Below are positions 1 to 10,746 of a stretch of 60,000 nucleotides of DNA, in pieces. A model generated the notes under the pieces. The model saw only the letters and a list, made by a program, of their open reading frames with translations, had not been told where the DNA came from and did not search any database. The position numbers and the translations under genes were made by a program. Source of the stretch: Membranipora membranacea (taxonomy: Eukaryota > Bryozoa > Gymnolaemata > Cheilostomatida > Membraniporidae); the NCBI GenBank assembly GCA_914767715.1, contig OU612073.1:22136001-22196000 (forward strand), given 5' to 3'. Every line of letters begins with the position of its first letter. Within the stretch, counting starts at the first letter, position 1.

Positions 1-1625
1 ATATCTTTAGTGCTTTGTCCCGCCTCAGATTTTCACCAAACATCAAGGAGATCATCATGAGTGAAACCACTTAGGTCTTGTCAGTCTTTTGGAGTGGCCC
101 CATTCCCGATTCGGCTCATCATGTATATAATCCATGGAGTTTGCCTACCCCAGTCAGGGAAGAGTCTGCTTACACAATCTCCAGAAACTGTTCAGAGTTT
201 TTAACAGCAAACCAAGACCTTTTTTCTCTAACTGTCTTGCACTCAAAACACAATTCCAAAGAATTTTAGATATTTTCTGTATGAAGCCATGATATTGTGT
301 ACTTTGCCTGACAACAGCAAGCATTCGGAGTTATTTACTCCTCAATTTATATAGCACTGGGTCTGATTCCACAGACTCTTACTGAAGTCGCGGTACTCAG
401 ACAATGTGCATCTTGGTGAATTGAGGAATCAAGTTTTATCTTTGGTTAAAACTAAAGTTATGAAGGGACAACTCCTGACACTACCCAATCGTGATTCAGG
501 AAAGTATTATTTTAAATACAATATATCGATGCATTGGTCTTGTGATTTATTTTTCTCTCTTCTAATTGCCATAGTGAGCTGGCAGAGGCACAAAGCTAAA
601 GAAAACGTTATAAGTAAATAATTGTCTTTGAACAATCGAGCAATTAGTAATATGACAGTGATGCTGCCAAATGGATGTCAAACCACAATAGATAGGCAGA
701 GATCTAAGGAGCGAAGAACGCTCTCGGAGTTCTTCCATTTTTGTCAATGATCCCTTCTCACACCTGATGATTTGTTGGCATACACTACAAACAATAATCT
801 CTCTAACCTTTTGATGTAAGCCAAGATCCTGAAGGGTGAAAAATAATGGGAGACATTAATTTTTATTCTTCAGCTTGTTTGTTGAGCCATGATCCTTTTA
901 AACGCATAGCATATCCCTTCTCAGTAAACAATATAGCAATTCGTCCACTCATTACGAGTACACCCAGCCCTTGATAGCATTCGGGATAGCGGCTGGCTGG
1001 GCGGCGGCTGGCGGGCTGGCTGTGATTTAGAGGAGCAAAGACCAGCAAACTGACTAATTGGTTATAATAATTTATTCGTTTTTTTATTTTCAGTATCATA
1101 CTCAAGGGAATTTACCAAGCCACAGAAACAGACAAGCACAACTATTAATATTTCTTTTTTATTGTAAATCAAAATGCTTCATAAATAGTTCAAATGTATT
1201 AAAAAAATAGATCACCTAGTTCAATTATGTCACAATTTTGATCACAGCTGACATGATTTGGCACTTAGGCAAGACAATGTCTGCCCTGTTTAGGCGGGAC
1301 AAAAATGTTGTGGACGGAGAGACACATCACAGTTATGGAAGAAGAAAATTATAGGAAAAAACAAAAGGCCATAATAAAAAAGGTTTGCCGCACAAACAGC
1401 GATGTAACGATTACCGTATTACATGATATCAATCATGTGTTTACCTAGTCCAGGGCTGATAAGGCATTGGGTATAAATAGGATAAATGCTATTTCTGTCA
1501 ATGGTTACTAGTGCAATGAAGCCAAAAGTGTGATCACTATGCATTTACCAAATATAACTAATCTGAGTTCAAACGACAATATAATTCTCTAGGTCACTGT
1601 CTACTTAGAGTGGGGGCTGTCAGAA
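1..1625. other. Flank downstream of the GGCT-like gene, no gene seen
   Basis: This stretch lies 3' of the minus-strand gene that ends at 1626. Short ORFs on both strands lack convincing codon structure or domain similarity. A G-rich patch at about 986-1021 repeats GGCTGGC-type words. I see no polyadenylation site that I would assign with confidence. Part of it is presumably 3' UTR of the neighbouring gene. Confidence 0.4.
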
Positions 1626-4600
1626 TCAGACACATTCCTGTAACATGGAGCTCAGATGGGTTTTATATCCCTCAGTCAGCCCGTCACTACCCTTCACACA
1701 CTGTCTCAGATTATACTCCTTACTAGCCTTAGTTGGACTATCTAGATCACATCTGAGCCATACATCCTGGGCTACGTAGGTAACAGCAGGTACACAATAC
1801 TGGGCTATGTTATACTCATCAGGGTTGTCTGAATTACATACCCATGTGGGGATGATCACTCGGGCGTAGTGGTCCGGGAATCCATGATAGCCGTCGACAG
1901 TGGCGAGCTCATCGTGCGATATGGTATACACTGCACCTTCGGTGGAAGTATAGGGGTTTGCTTCAATGTTAGGGAATAAACCCGCCTCAGGATCTAACCC
2001 TGTAAAATATATGCATTATTTGTTAAGACAATGTTGTAGTGCTTCAAGTAACTTTGCGCCTTTATGCAGGTGAATGATACATGATGAAAACAACTTGGCT
2101 AGGATATACAGTTTTACTTCCAGGCGAGGAAAGGAATGATGGGGCTATCAGAAGACACAGATATCAATATCAAATCTGACAAATAAAATAATAAACATAA
2201 TAAACTCAAAATAGATTAAAACAGGAATTGAACCCATGGAATGAAACTCATATGTCATCAAAATATAATATAAAGTACTAGTAGAGAAAATTAAGTGTAT
2301 ATATATATATATATTTGTATGATATATATATATGAGCCATCATCACCTTGTTTATTGAATACTAGTTGAAAGCCCATTAGAAGTCCCCAGCGCTTCTCTT
2401 CAACTTTTCTCCCAAGAAGTGCAGAAAATCTGTAATAAAAAAACACCTAGTAATCAGCAAACTGTACAAACCTACCACAAGTGATAACAGTACAAACCTA
2501 CCACAAGTGATAACTCTGCACAAACTGTACAAACCTACCAGGAGTGATAACTCTGCATACATAACTAGAACATGGAGATGATGAATTAATGACCATAAAG
2601 ACTTGGAAAATATTTTGTTGGAAGTTGTCTCCACATTCACAGGGCTTGGCATGACAAAATAGAAAGCTGAGCAAATTGATTCACTCATTCACGCATTTTT
2701 GTTAGAGATCCACCATAGTAATTGAAGCGAGCAAACATCAATAATAAAATAGCAACATTTTTATGTTATACCTCTCTGTGTTCATATCAGCGTTATAAGC
2801 GAAGTAGAACACGGAGCCACGAGGAGGAAGAGCTGTAACCTTGAAGCATGCCGGAGCTAGAGAGGCCACAGGCTCGACTATACCCGGGTTATCTCGTGTC
2901 TTCATAGGCTTAGTCTGACCCTCAAGTGTACCGGGAAGTGACATGTCTGAACTGTCAACAAAATAATACAGCTTTACGTTAATGTAAAATGTATATGTAT
3001 TTATAAGTTTATAAGTTTAGGACACACTAAGAAAGCTGCCCTTTAAGAGGTTTCATTTGATAGTTTACATTTTGACATTTATATCTCAATTTATATTATT
3101 ATTATATATTCCCACAATAAAGCTTTAGATTTCCAGGTCAGGTCAAACTCTTGTCATCCTGGGGGGTCTTTCAATTGGAATTATCACTCACTTGGGATTT
3201 CAATTGGACAAAATCGCTCCCAAATCACTCACTCAGAATGTATATAGTTCCATCAATGACCGTGCGACTTGAAAGGGAGAGTTTAGCAGGTATTGCGAGA
3301 GATCAGACGGTGACTTTGGCTGTTTCTATTTGAACGACCCCCCTGGTAATTTCAGAACACTGCATTGTGGAATACACTCAAACAAGCCTTATATCCGTGA
3401 CAAGCATCAATATAGAGTCCACTTAAAAACAACGTGCTCCTTGCTTATGAAAAGATGATTGAGAAACTACACACACCGTGAATGCCACAAATCGTTAGAT
3501 TAGATACCTACCTTTCCTTATCATCCTGTCCAACGTAAGACTGTAAAATCAGACAAAGAAAACAATCAATTAATATGTGAGGCATAGGAGATGAATTTCT
3601 CAGAAGAAAATCAAGTTGGAGTTTCTCTAATAACTAAACACAGTAATACAAGCAAATCGTAGAAAACACATTCACGGGATCGGAAGACACTAAGAGAAAT
3701 CAATCACATAGGTAAATGTAAGAAGCCATACCAGACAATGGTGGTTTTGAAGCAAGACAAGCAGACATAGGTACAAGGGTATTGAAAAACACAAATGACA
3801 ACTATATGGGAAAGTGAAATAAGAAAATAATAGCGTTAGCAGTAAACCTTGATAGTCTCCGGTGGCATCAAATCAACCAGTGTCTCCAGAAAACATTTAT
3901 CTCCGGCTTCTGATGGTGTCCCAGACTCTACAGACCCAAATCCCTCATCCTCATATATACATGGAGTGGGAGGGGGCGGTAATATGTCAGACTCTGTCTC
4001 AAACTCAGAATATGAACACAGAGGGCTATCTGACATCAAAGTTGGGACATTGACTGTCTTGTTTTTGTTGGCCTCACAAGGGCGGTTTGGTTTCTAGAAA
4101 ATAATAAGCCACACCAAACTATACAAACTATACATGTACAAGTGTGTGTGAAATCAGGAGAGAGAAGTGCAGGGTGAAGGGAGAAAATCAAGTTCAGACT
4201 AGACAATTTTGACCAAAATTAAATATATTTCAGCCAGCCAGAATTTATCATTTGAGCCTTCTGGCATGAAATAAATTTAATTACACCTAGTAGTATCATA
4301 ATCAGGCACATGAAGTATCACATTTTTTACTGAATTCAATCTCAACCCAGAGTCGCAGGTTGTGACATTTCATTATCAACCACATCCCAATCATGGCTGG
4401 GCGGTGGCTGATAATGTAATGCCACTAACTGTGACATGGGCAGAGTTTCATCCCGCTTGGCTGTTAGGTTGGTGCAAACCATTTGGTGAGCTCATGTGTA
4501 GTAACATACTAGGAATCCTAGCTGCTACTGCTGAATTACCCTACCACAGACAATGAGCGGGTAAATACAATACATTCAACATAAAGGCCACCACAAACTA

Positions 4601-7600
4601 CTAACAGTTCGACATATATCTTTTGAACGATAACCAAATTCACAATGCCTTTGAAGGTGACAATATCATATTAAAAACCTATTGGATGGGTAAATCAAAT
4701 ATGACACTACAGCATCAATTTATGAGACATTATACATGTTGTTCCTCTTTTCTTATGAAACCATGGATTAAGCACTCCATCTCTGTCCAGGTAGCTAGCA
4801 GTAACATTCATCATCAATCACCTTTCAATCAGAACTTGTTTGATAATGCTTTGCCATCACTAGCAATCCAGGCAGAGTTTGAGCACATACACTAGTTAAA
4901 AACCACTGATGTATATTCATATCAATGTTAAAAACCCTGGTTCCTTTATTTACTGAAACAGCAATGAAGCTAAGTGGACATAGAAAAGCTCATGCAAACT
5001 GTAAATGCCAATAATACATACCTTATTGGCGGGTGGGTATATCTGTCTAGTTGTTGGTTTTGTGGTTATATATTCACTGATCTCTCCATGTACACCCGAA
5101 GCTGTGTCCCGAGCAGCTAACTCTCTCTGAATACTGTCCAAACACGTCCTCGGCTTCTGCTCCTCAATAACCTGTTTGGACTTCAGCTTGATGGGGATCT
5201 GAAGAAAAATCGAGACTAGAAGTGATAATAGGGAAAGACTATATGCTTCTTGCTTTGAGATATAAATGGTTATCATGGCATTCTACTAACATGCTATCCG
5301 ACAAAGAAGATTCATTTTCTCTCCCTATATTCACTAAGCCACTCAGTTAGCCCTGTTTCCTGAATTTTTGGTAGTAGAGGTTGTGGGCAAGTGACGTCAT
5401 TTTGTGACCTAGGCGGTCTAAGATGGACCACTCTTACGCAGATTATGAATCTGAGATTCCCTGTTTCATACTTGTGAGGTCACATCAGCACACATTGTAG
5501 TGATATCAGATTTCACAGTAAAATCATACCTTAATTGAACTCCTTATATCGTCATGTGAATACAAAATTTTGTAAATCCTTAGCTTGTTTTTAATCGAGA
5601 AAATCGTTCTACAGGACAATTATGCAGTCATATAACATTGTTACTAAAGTGGCAGAGGCATGTTCAGGTTGGGTTTTACAGAATGCCACTAGAGACTGAG
5701 TTTATGAGCAACACTAGGCTGGTAAAGTTTCCCAGCGTCAAACAACGACCAATCAATGGGGACGATGTTTATCTTTTTTTTTACTTGTACCTACCTTTTC
5801 TCTCTCCATCTTTAGTCCACCGGTCAGCTTATCATCAGATATGGACTCTGTAAGATCTAGTTTACTGATAAGTGGGTTCTCGTTATGTTCATTACTGATA
5901 TCCTCAGTCTCATACAGCATAAGCTGCATGTGCTCAGGCTGGTATAAATCAGTGATTGCTTCCCTTGTGACAGAGTTATCATAATAATACCTCTCATCTT
6001 CATCCGCAAATGTGACTCCCTGAGACAAACAAAGAACAGATTTACTGCATATATTATCACAACTTAGCGCGCTGGAATACGCACAAAATGGCACAAATTG
6101 CACGAAATATGTGGGTCTTACTTAGATATTTATGCATCAATTACTATTTCCATTATCATTTATTTTCTATCATTATAGTTGATTATTTGTTATACTCTCT
6201 CATCAAGATTGGGCTGAAAATGTGACAACACAGGTGGTTAGTTTCCTAAATATATCTTACAGAAAGTATTTAAATACGATCTCGCTGTGTTGCATAGGGT
6301 GCTGTCACTTATGATGTGGTCGTGCACTCTAGATATCAAGAAGAGCTTTCACTAATTGACATGTAGCAAGGTATAAGCGTTGTCAGTGTCACGCAGCTAC
6401 CTTTTTTTGATTTGCAAAATAAGTGGCCGCACAACAAGGCTAGCAAGGTATCTTATAATTTCAAACCTTTGGGAGAACCTCGATGGATCTTGGAGACTGG
6501 CTGATTGGTTCATTCCAGTTACAAGACTGGTCGAGATCATTGAAGCTGTAAGATCTTCTCAGCTCACTCCTGGCATCACTGATCATCGACTCAAGGCTCA
6601 GAAACCCAGCTGTATATAAATCAAACTCAGTATAATAACCTACAAATGTATGTTGTTGGCACATCTGAGATGTAACTTGAATTGCCTTACATGGCAAGCA
6701 ATCATTAACTTTATTATAACAATGTAATCCACATTCTCTGTTTCATCTTAATCCCCGCCTTGATTGCTGGTAGTTGAGTTCCATCATCAACAAAATCCCA
6801 GTCACTGGTTGGAATGTTGTTGATAATGAAATGCCACTAACAGCAATCTGGGCAGAGTTTGAGCATTTGTACAAGTCTCAAATGAAACAATATATATAGA
6901 TCTTAGTCTTATACCTCGGAGATATCTATGTTAAAAAAAACGAAAACTAACTAACCAGTGATGAAGGTGGAGTGATTCTCCACTTGTTCGATGTATTCTT
7001 TCTGTTTTCTTTGTTTAGCAGACATCGCTCTCTTAGGTTTGCTTGTTTTTCTTCGCTGTTTGTGTTCAGGAGTTGTCTGCCAGTTGATCGACTGAGTGGC
7101 GACGTATGCAGAAGACTGAGTTTGGAGTTGAAGGGAGTTTTGCTGCTCACCGTTTGATCTTGAATGTATAGATACTTCCTTACCACCTTGGTCTGGTTGG
7201 GATGATTGATTCTGAAACATAGATCATTTCTGGTTAGTGTTAACAATCAACATTATGTCACGTTACCATACAGCTATTTTAGACACTATGGAAGGTGCTG
7301 ACTTGAATTGTAACTCGTCGTCAATGTAACCATGAAGAAACAAAGGAAATAGTAAGATTGCATGTATGCATGCAATAAAAATATAGCAAATCAATTTCTT
7401 TTAGGTTTGGCATAGCCCTTCCACCTCATATATGCTTCGTATTTATTGTATGTCATGTTTTGTATTTACAAAATCAGAAATTTAATACACTTTTCAACAG
7501 TAGATGCTACCAATTTTGGCGGAATTTACGCATTCTACATCCTAATACGGATCACATTCCAGGCGGCCATTTGAATATGGGCTGGTTAAACTTTAGAAAA

Positions 7601-10548
7601 CTGCAGTGAGCATGAGGTGCATCACAGTCTGGCAGAACAAGACACCTGCATTTAAACGCAGACATTGCCTCTCTCTTCATTGAAATTTACCTGCTGGTTT
7701 GTGGTTTCCCCCTGTTTGCCTGATGGCTCAGTTTTAGCTGAATTCTGAGCCGGATGTGATGTGAGGTCTGGGTTCTGGGTCTGTGGGTTGCCTTCATCAT
7801 CATGTTCTGTTTTTCGCTGAGACTCCTCCGTGAAATCCTTACATCCTGTAATATTCATTGAGATAAAAATGTATAAACTAATTATCTGTATATCGGGACA
7901 TACTAGCCTATATACAAAGCTTGATCCAACTTGCCTGCATTTCGGATTGCCCCATTCTACTTGCTTGAGAGGGGAAATGGAAATGCAGGAAAGTTGAATC
8001 AAATGTTTTACTGTTGTGTATATCATATATGACCAAATGAATAATTGCCTGGAGAAGGCTAGTGATACAGTTGACATCATGTTGGACTATCCAGATCATA
8101 AGCAAGGCATATCATCCGAAGACTACAGTCTGATGATTTGCATCATACATAAAAATAAGTGCAAGAAAGGTTAGCATCAGGACCAAGTAAGTGAGAAAAG
8201 GCACTTTATTCATAATTATCACATTGTCTGACTTTACAGGCTTGTAACTAATAAAATTGAACCCAACGAAATGCAAGAACTATGTAAATTAGCCAAACCC
8301 CTAATGCCCAACACTGTGACACCCATAGCATACAGATATAATTTCCGTACCTGACTGCTTATTGTTGCCCTTGTTGGCTGAATTTTTCCTGCTGGTATTT
8401 AGAGTCGAGTCAGCATCTGTGATGAATATTAATCCTTTCTTCCCAGCTGACGAGGCTACAACTGTGATAGAAAGCACAATGTGAGTTCATTCAAATGTCG
8501 CTGTGTTGAATATTGGTTATGATGTGATCATAAGTGACCATCTGGGTAGTATGGGAGCTACCATCAACCTGTGGTCATGGTTTGTTTGTGAAACCAGAAT
8601 CTGGATAAACAGGCAAGCGAGCCATACTTTTGACTACAAGCTGTCAACTTGCAGTATACATACTAACACAGGATCTTTGATCATGTTTTCAAGGGAATTC
8701 CGTGAAGAACAGGAATAAAAATAGAATAGCGGAGGTCAGTGGCGTTTTTGCAGACCCTTGCGCTTGAAATAAACCTTCCATCCCTGCTTTCTAGGGTGGG
8801 GAACTAACGGATCTTGGGCGCTGTTTGATTACTATGCACCACTAGTGGGGACTTCATACTTCTGAAGGAAGAGTAGAGAACATGAACCTGAGGAAAAGGA
8901 AAAACGCCAAGTGGCAGTCAAATAACTCAAATATTCAGGGGAAACTAACATTTAAAAATGAATTTTTCATTGTAGCAATGACTACATTTCATGTAGGAGT
9001 TGACAGCGCCATGTTTTAACAGAGTGGGCCATCCATCTCTTTAACAAATACCTGAGTGCTTGGCTGAGGTGGGTTTAGAAGAACGTGCATCAGGAGTTGT
9101 GCTCTCTCTATGTCTAATTGTGACAACTGACACACTTCTAGCCATTGCTTGTTGTGAGGTTTGTGAAGCTACAGAGACAGGGATGGATGATAAGACGTGC
9201 AGTGATTGTAGTTTGTTCTAAAACCACTAAAGTCAGATAGTGTGGAATGGTGATTTGGTTGCTATCAATGTCCATAAAAGTTTAGTAACCTGGAAAAGTC
9301 CCCAAATCCTCACTATTTTTCCACTGCTCTATGTTTGTGGACGGAAAGCAACCAAATCACATTGAAGTGCCAGTACCGAACATGCACATAACACATGCTT
9401 ATGGCATATCCAAGATATCCAAGCTACATTCATCGTGCAAAAGAAAAGCATTCCAGAGTGAGAATCAATGAAATTTGTAACAATAAGTGTGCCGGATACG
9501 CATGGAATCAAGACGTATCAGATTTTAAAAAAGGTACATTGTGGTGGGTTGGTGCAGAGAATATCTGGTTGTGCATTTGAAGCTCATGTGGTTAAACCAC
9601 CACCACCAGACCTGATTTCATTAACTGATGGGTGGTGGCACCACTCATCTGTTAATGGAATCGTCGGTCTACATAAAGCTACATATTCCTGGTTGGCAAT
9701 TATGACTCTTCCTCACAGAAAAGTGTTACATAAGTGAAAAGATGTCTTCAAATAATATTATCTGTTCTGATAATCTCATCTGCCAAATAATATGCATAAC
9801 AGGGTGCAAGCTTTATTTTCCTACCTTCCGAAGGAGCAGCAGATATCGGTCGAGATTGATTTTGAGTTGCCTCCTGTATCTCTTGATCAAATGGGTTAGA
9901 AGTTTTCTCCTCATGTCCATTAGAATTGTTTGATGGCTCATTGTGTAATTGATCTGTTTTGGTAGCTAAAATGAAGTTGCAATATATAAAGCAGAAGCAG
10001 CAGAAGCATGGTGAAGCAATTACTGTCAACCCTGAGTATGTGGAGCGCTATGTAGACAAGTTTGATCCAATATGCCCACATTAGGAGCATCTGCCTGTGA
10101 CCTAACAATGAGCAGTAGGAGCAATTAATTTATATCATTGAAGGGTGAGATTTACAGTCTAATCATCACAATATTGTTGTTGGAAAACCCTCAATATTTG
10201 GGAATGTTGGTGGTGAGCATTATTGAATTACCACAGCCTGTCTGATTTCACTCATTTACAGTGGTGAATGAGCAACCAAGACTCACAACCACACTTCAGT
10301 CACTGCCAGTTAAAAACCCTGATTGAAGCGATGCTCCAAGGCTGGAGCTGTGTAACTATGAAACATCAACCTGTCCCTCACACTGTTCTTACAGCTACTG
10401 TGTGATAGAGTTACATTACTTACTGCTGGTGCGAGGTGATGGTGTTGGTTCCTTTTGAGATGGTACGTCTGAATGACCGGATTTTATTCTGACACTCTTT
10501 GTGCTTCCAGCTGACTTTCTGCTGTTTTCTTGTTTCGCGCTTCCAATT
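1626..10548 (-). CDS. Large disordered protein with C-terminal GGCT-like domain (downstream part)
   Basis: I read 15 exons on the minus strand: 10424-10548, 9825-9965, 9052-9168, 8351-8455, 7691-7845, 6956-7211, 6467-6609, 5795-6019, 5022-5198, 3848-4093, 3512-3540 (a 29-nt micro-exon), 2772-2951, 2539-2666 and 1626-1999, all with GT-AG borders and matching phases; the stop is TGA at 1626-1628. (The list holds 14 blocks; a fifteenth, 5' block would be the junction with 10747-12538.) The first roughly 570 residues are polar, rich in Ser, Thr, Gln and Asn, and look disordered. One basic stretch in exon 6956-7211 (EHKQRRKTSKPKRAMSAKQR) could be a nuclear-localisation or nucleic-acid-binding segment. 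The exon at 3848-4093 holds a PPPPTP motif. The last three exons form the GGCT-like domain described separately. There is no Met in the first exon in the frame used, so the true start lies upstream, most simply in the gene part at 10747-18806. I do not recognise the whole protein. Confidence 0.72.
2299..2337. repeat. TA dinucleotide microsatellite
   Basis: Two runs of alternating T and A, separated by a short TTTGTATGA-like interruption, lie in the intron before the last exon. It is an ordinary simple repeat. Confidence 0.8.
2474..2545 (-). repeat. Triplicated splice-donor segment
   Basis: On the minus strand the sequence around the donor of exon 2539-2666 (GTAGGTTTGTAC) occurs three times in tandem, with the GT at 2537-2538, 2500-2501 and 2474-2475. 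The copies are separated by repeats of ATCACT plus a few bases. Only the first donor keeps the downstream reading frame with the final exon. Confidence 0.6.
4371..4451 (+). repeat. Dispersed repeat, copy 1
   Basis: One of four diverged copies of an element about 80-95 bp long, sharing the order CC(A/C)(A/G)TCATGG, TGATAATG, AATGCCACTAA and GGGCAGAGTTT. The other copies are near 4801-4888, 6781-6875 and 23371-23449. Intronic position and divergence suggest an old short transposon or SINE fragment. Confidence 0.5.
4801..4888 (+). repeat. Dispersed repeat, copy 2
   Basis: This is the most diverged of the four copies. It keeps TGATAATGCTTTGCCA, CACTAGCAATCCAGGCAGAG and TTTGAGCAC in the same order and spacing as the copy at 6781. 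Confidence 0.4.
6781..6875 (+). repeat. Dispersed repeat, copy 3
   Basis: The longest copy. It contains GTTGATAATGAAATGCCACT and AACAGCAATCTGGGCAGAGT, followed by TTGAGCAT. It lies in an intron of the large minus-strand gene. Confidence 0.5.
9620..9656. repeat. Imperfect 37-bp palindrome
   Basis: ATTAACTGATGGGTGGTG pairs with the following CACCACTCATCTGTTAAT with only a few mismatches around a tiny centre. The preceding 60 bases also contain a GGTGGT/ACCACC inverted motif, so a foldback element is possible. It lies in an intron. Confidence 0.5.
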
Positions 10549-10746
10549 CTTAAAAAAGGTAAAATTTTATCAATGTGACAGCGATCATTTATAGTGTTCT
10601 ATCATATAGCCTGAAGAAGGAATAATGAGTCAAATGAAAAGAAGACAGAGTAGAAGCAAGGCTGTGTGAAGGTGAGCAAATGAATTTGAAAGGTTTTGAT
10701 TAGTGAACATTAGAACTTTGCTTTGAGGCATAAGAGGATAGTAATG

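Larger units (their letters stand above)
1626..2951 (-). other. Gamma-glutamyl-cyclotransferase-like (GGCT/AIG2) domain, catalytic residues changed
   Basis: Three exons (2772-2951, 2539-2666, 1626-1999) encode a domain with the signature order of the GGCT-like superfamily. It opens with a strand reading SVFYFAYNADMN, where active members have a YGSN loop. Next come EAGLFPNIEANP, EGAVYTISHDELATVDGY, HGFPDHYARVIIP, a QYCVPAVTYVAQ strand, and a C-terminal helix region ending in GLTEGYKTHLSSM. The last of these matches the usual 'YL..(I/C)..G...GL...Y...L' end. In the family the catalytic acid is the Glu of D-x-x-E-G; here that position reads D-G-Y-H-G, so His replaces Glu. The G-S-N of the substrate loop is also replaced by N-A-D. 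Known family members release 5-oxoproline from gamma-glutamyl peptides. This copy is more likely a binding or structural pseudoenzyme (inference). The middle exon is chosen mainly because it is the one that joins the phases, so it is the least certain piece. Confidence 0.68.

Noticed and set aside
7652-8080. Minus-strand open frame of 142 codons as an independent gene
   Set aside because: Only its 3' part (7691-7845) is coding, as one exon of the large gene. The rest is intron read-through.
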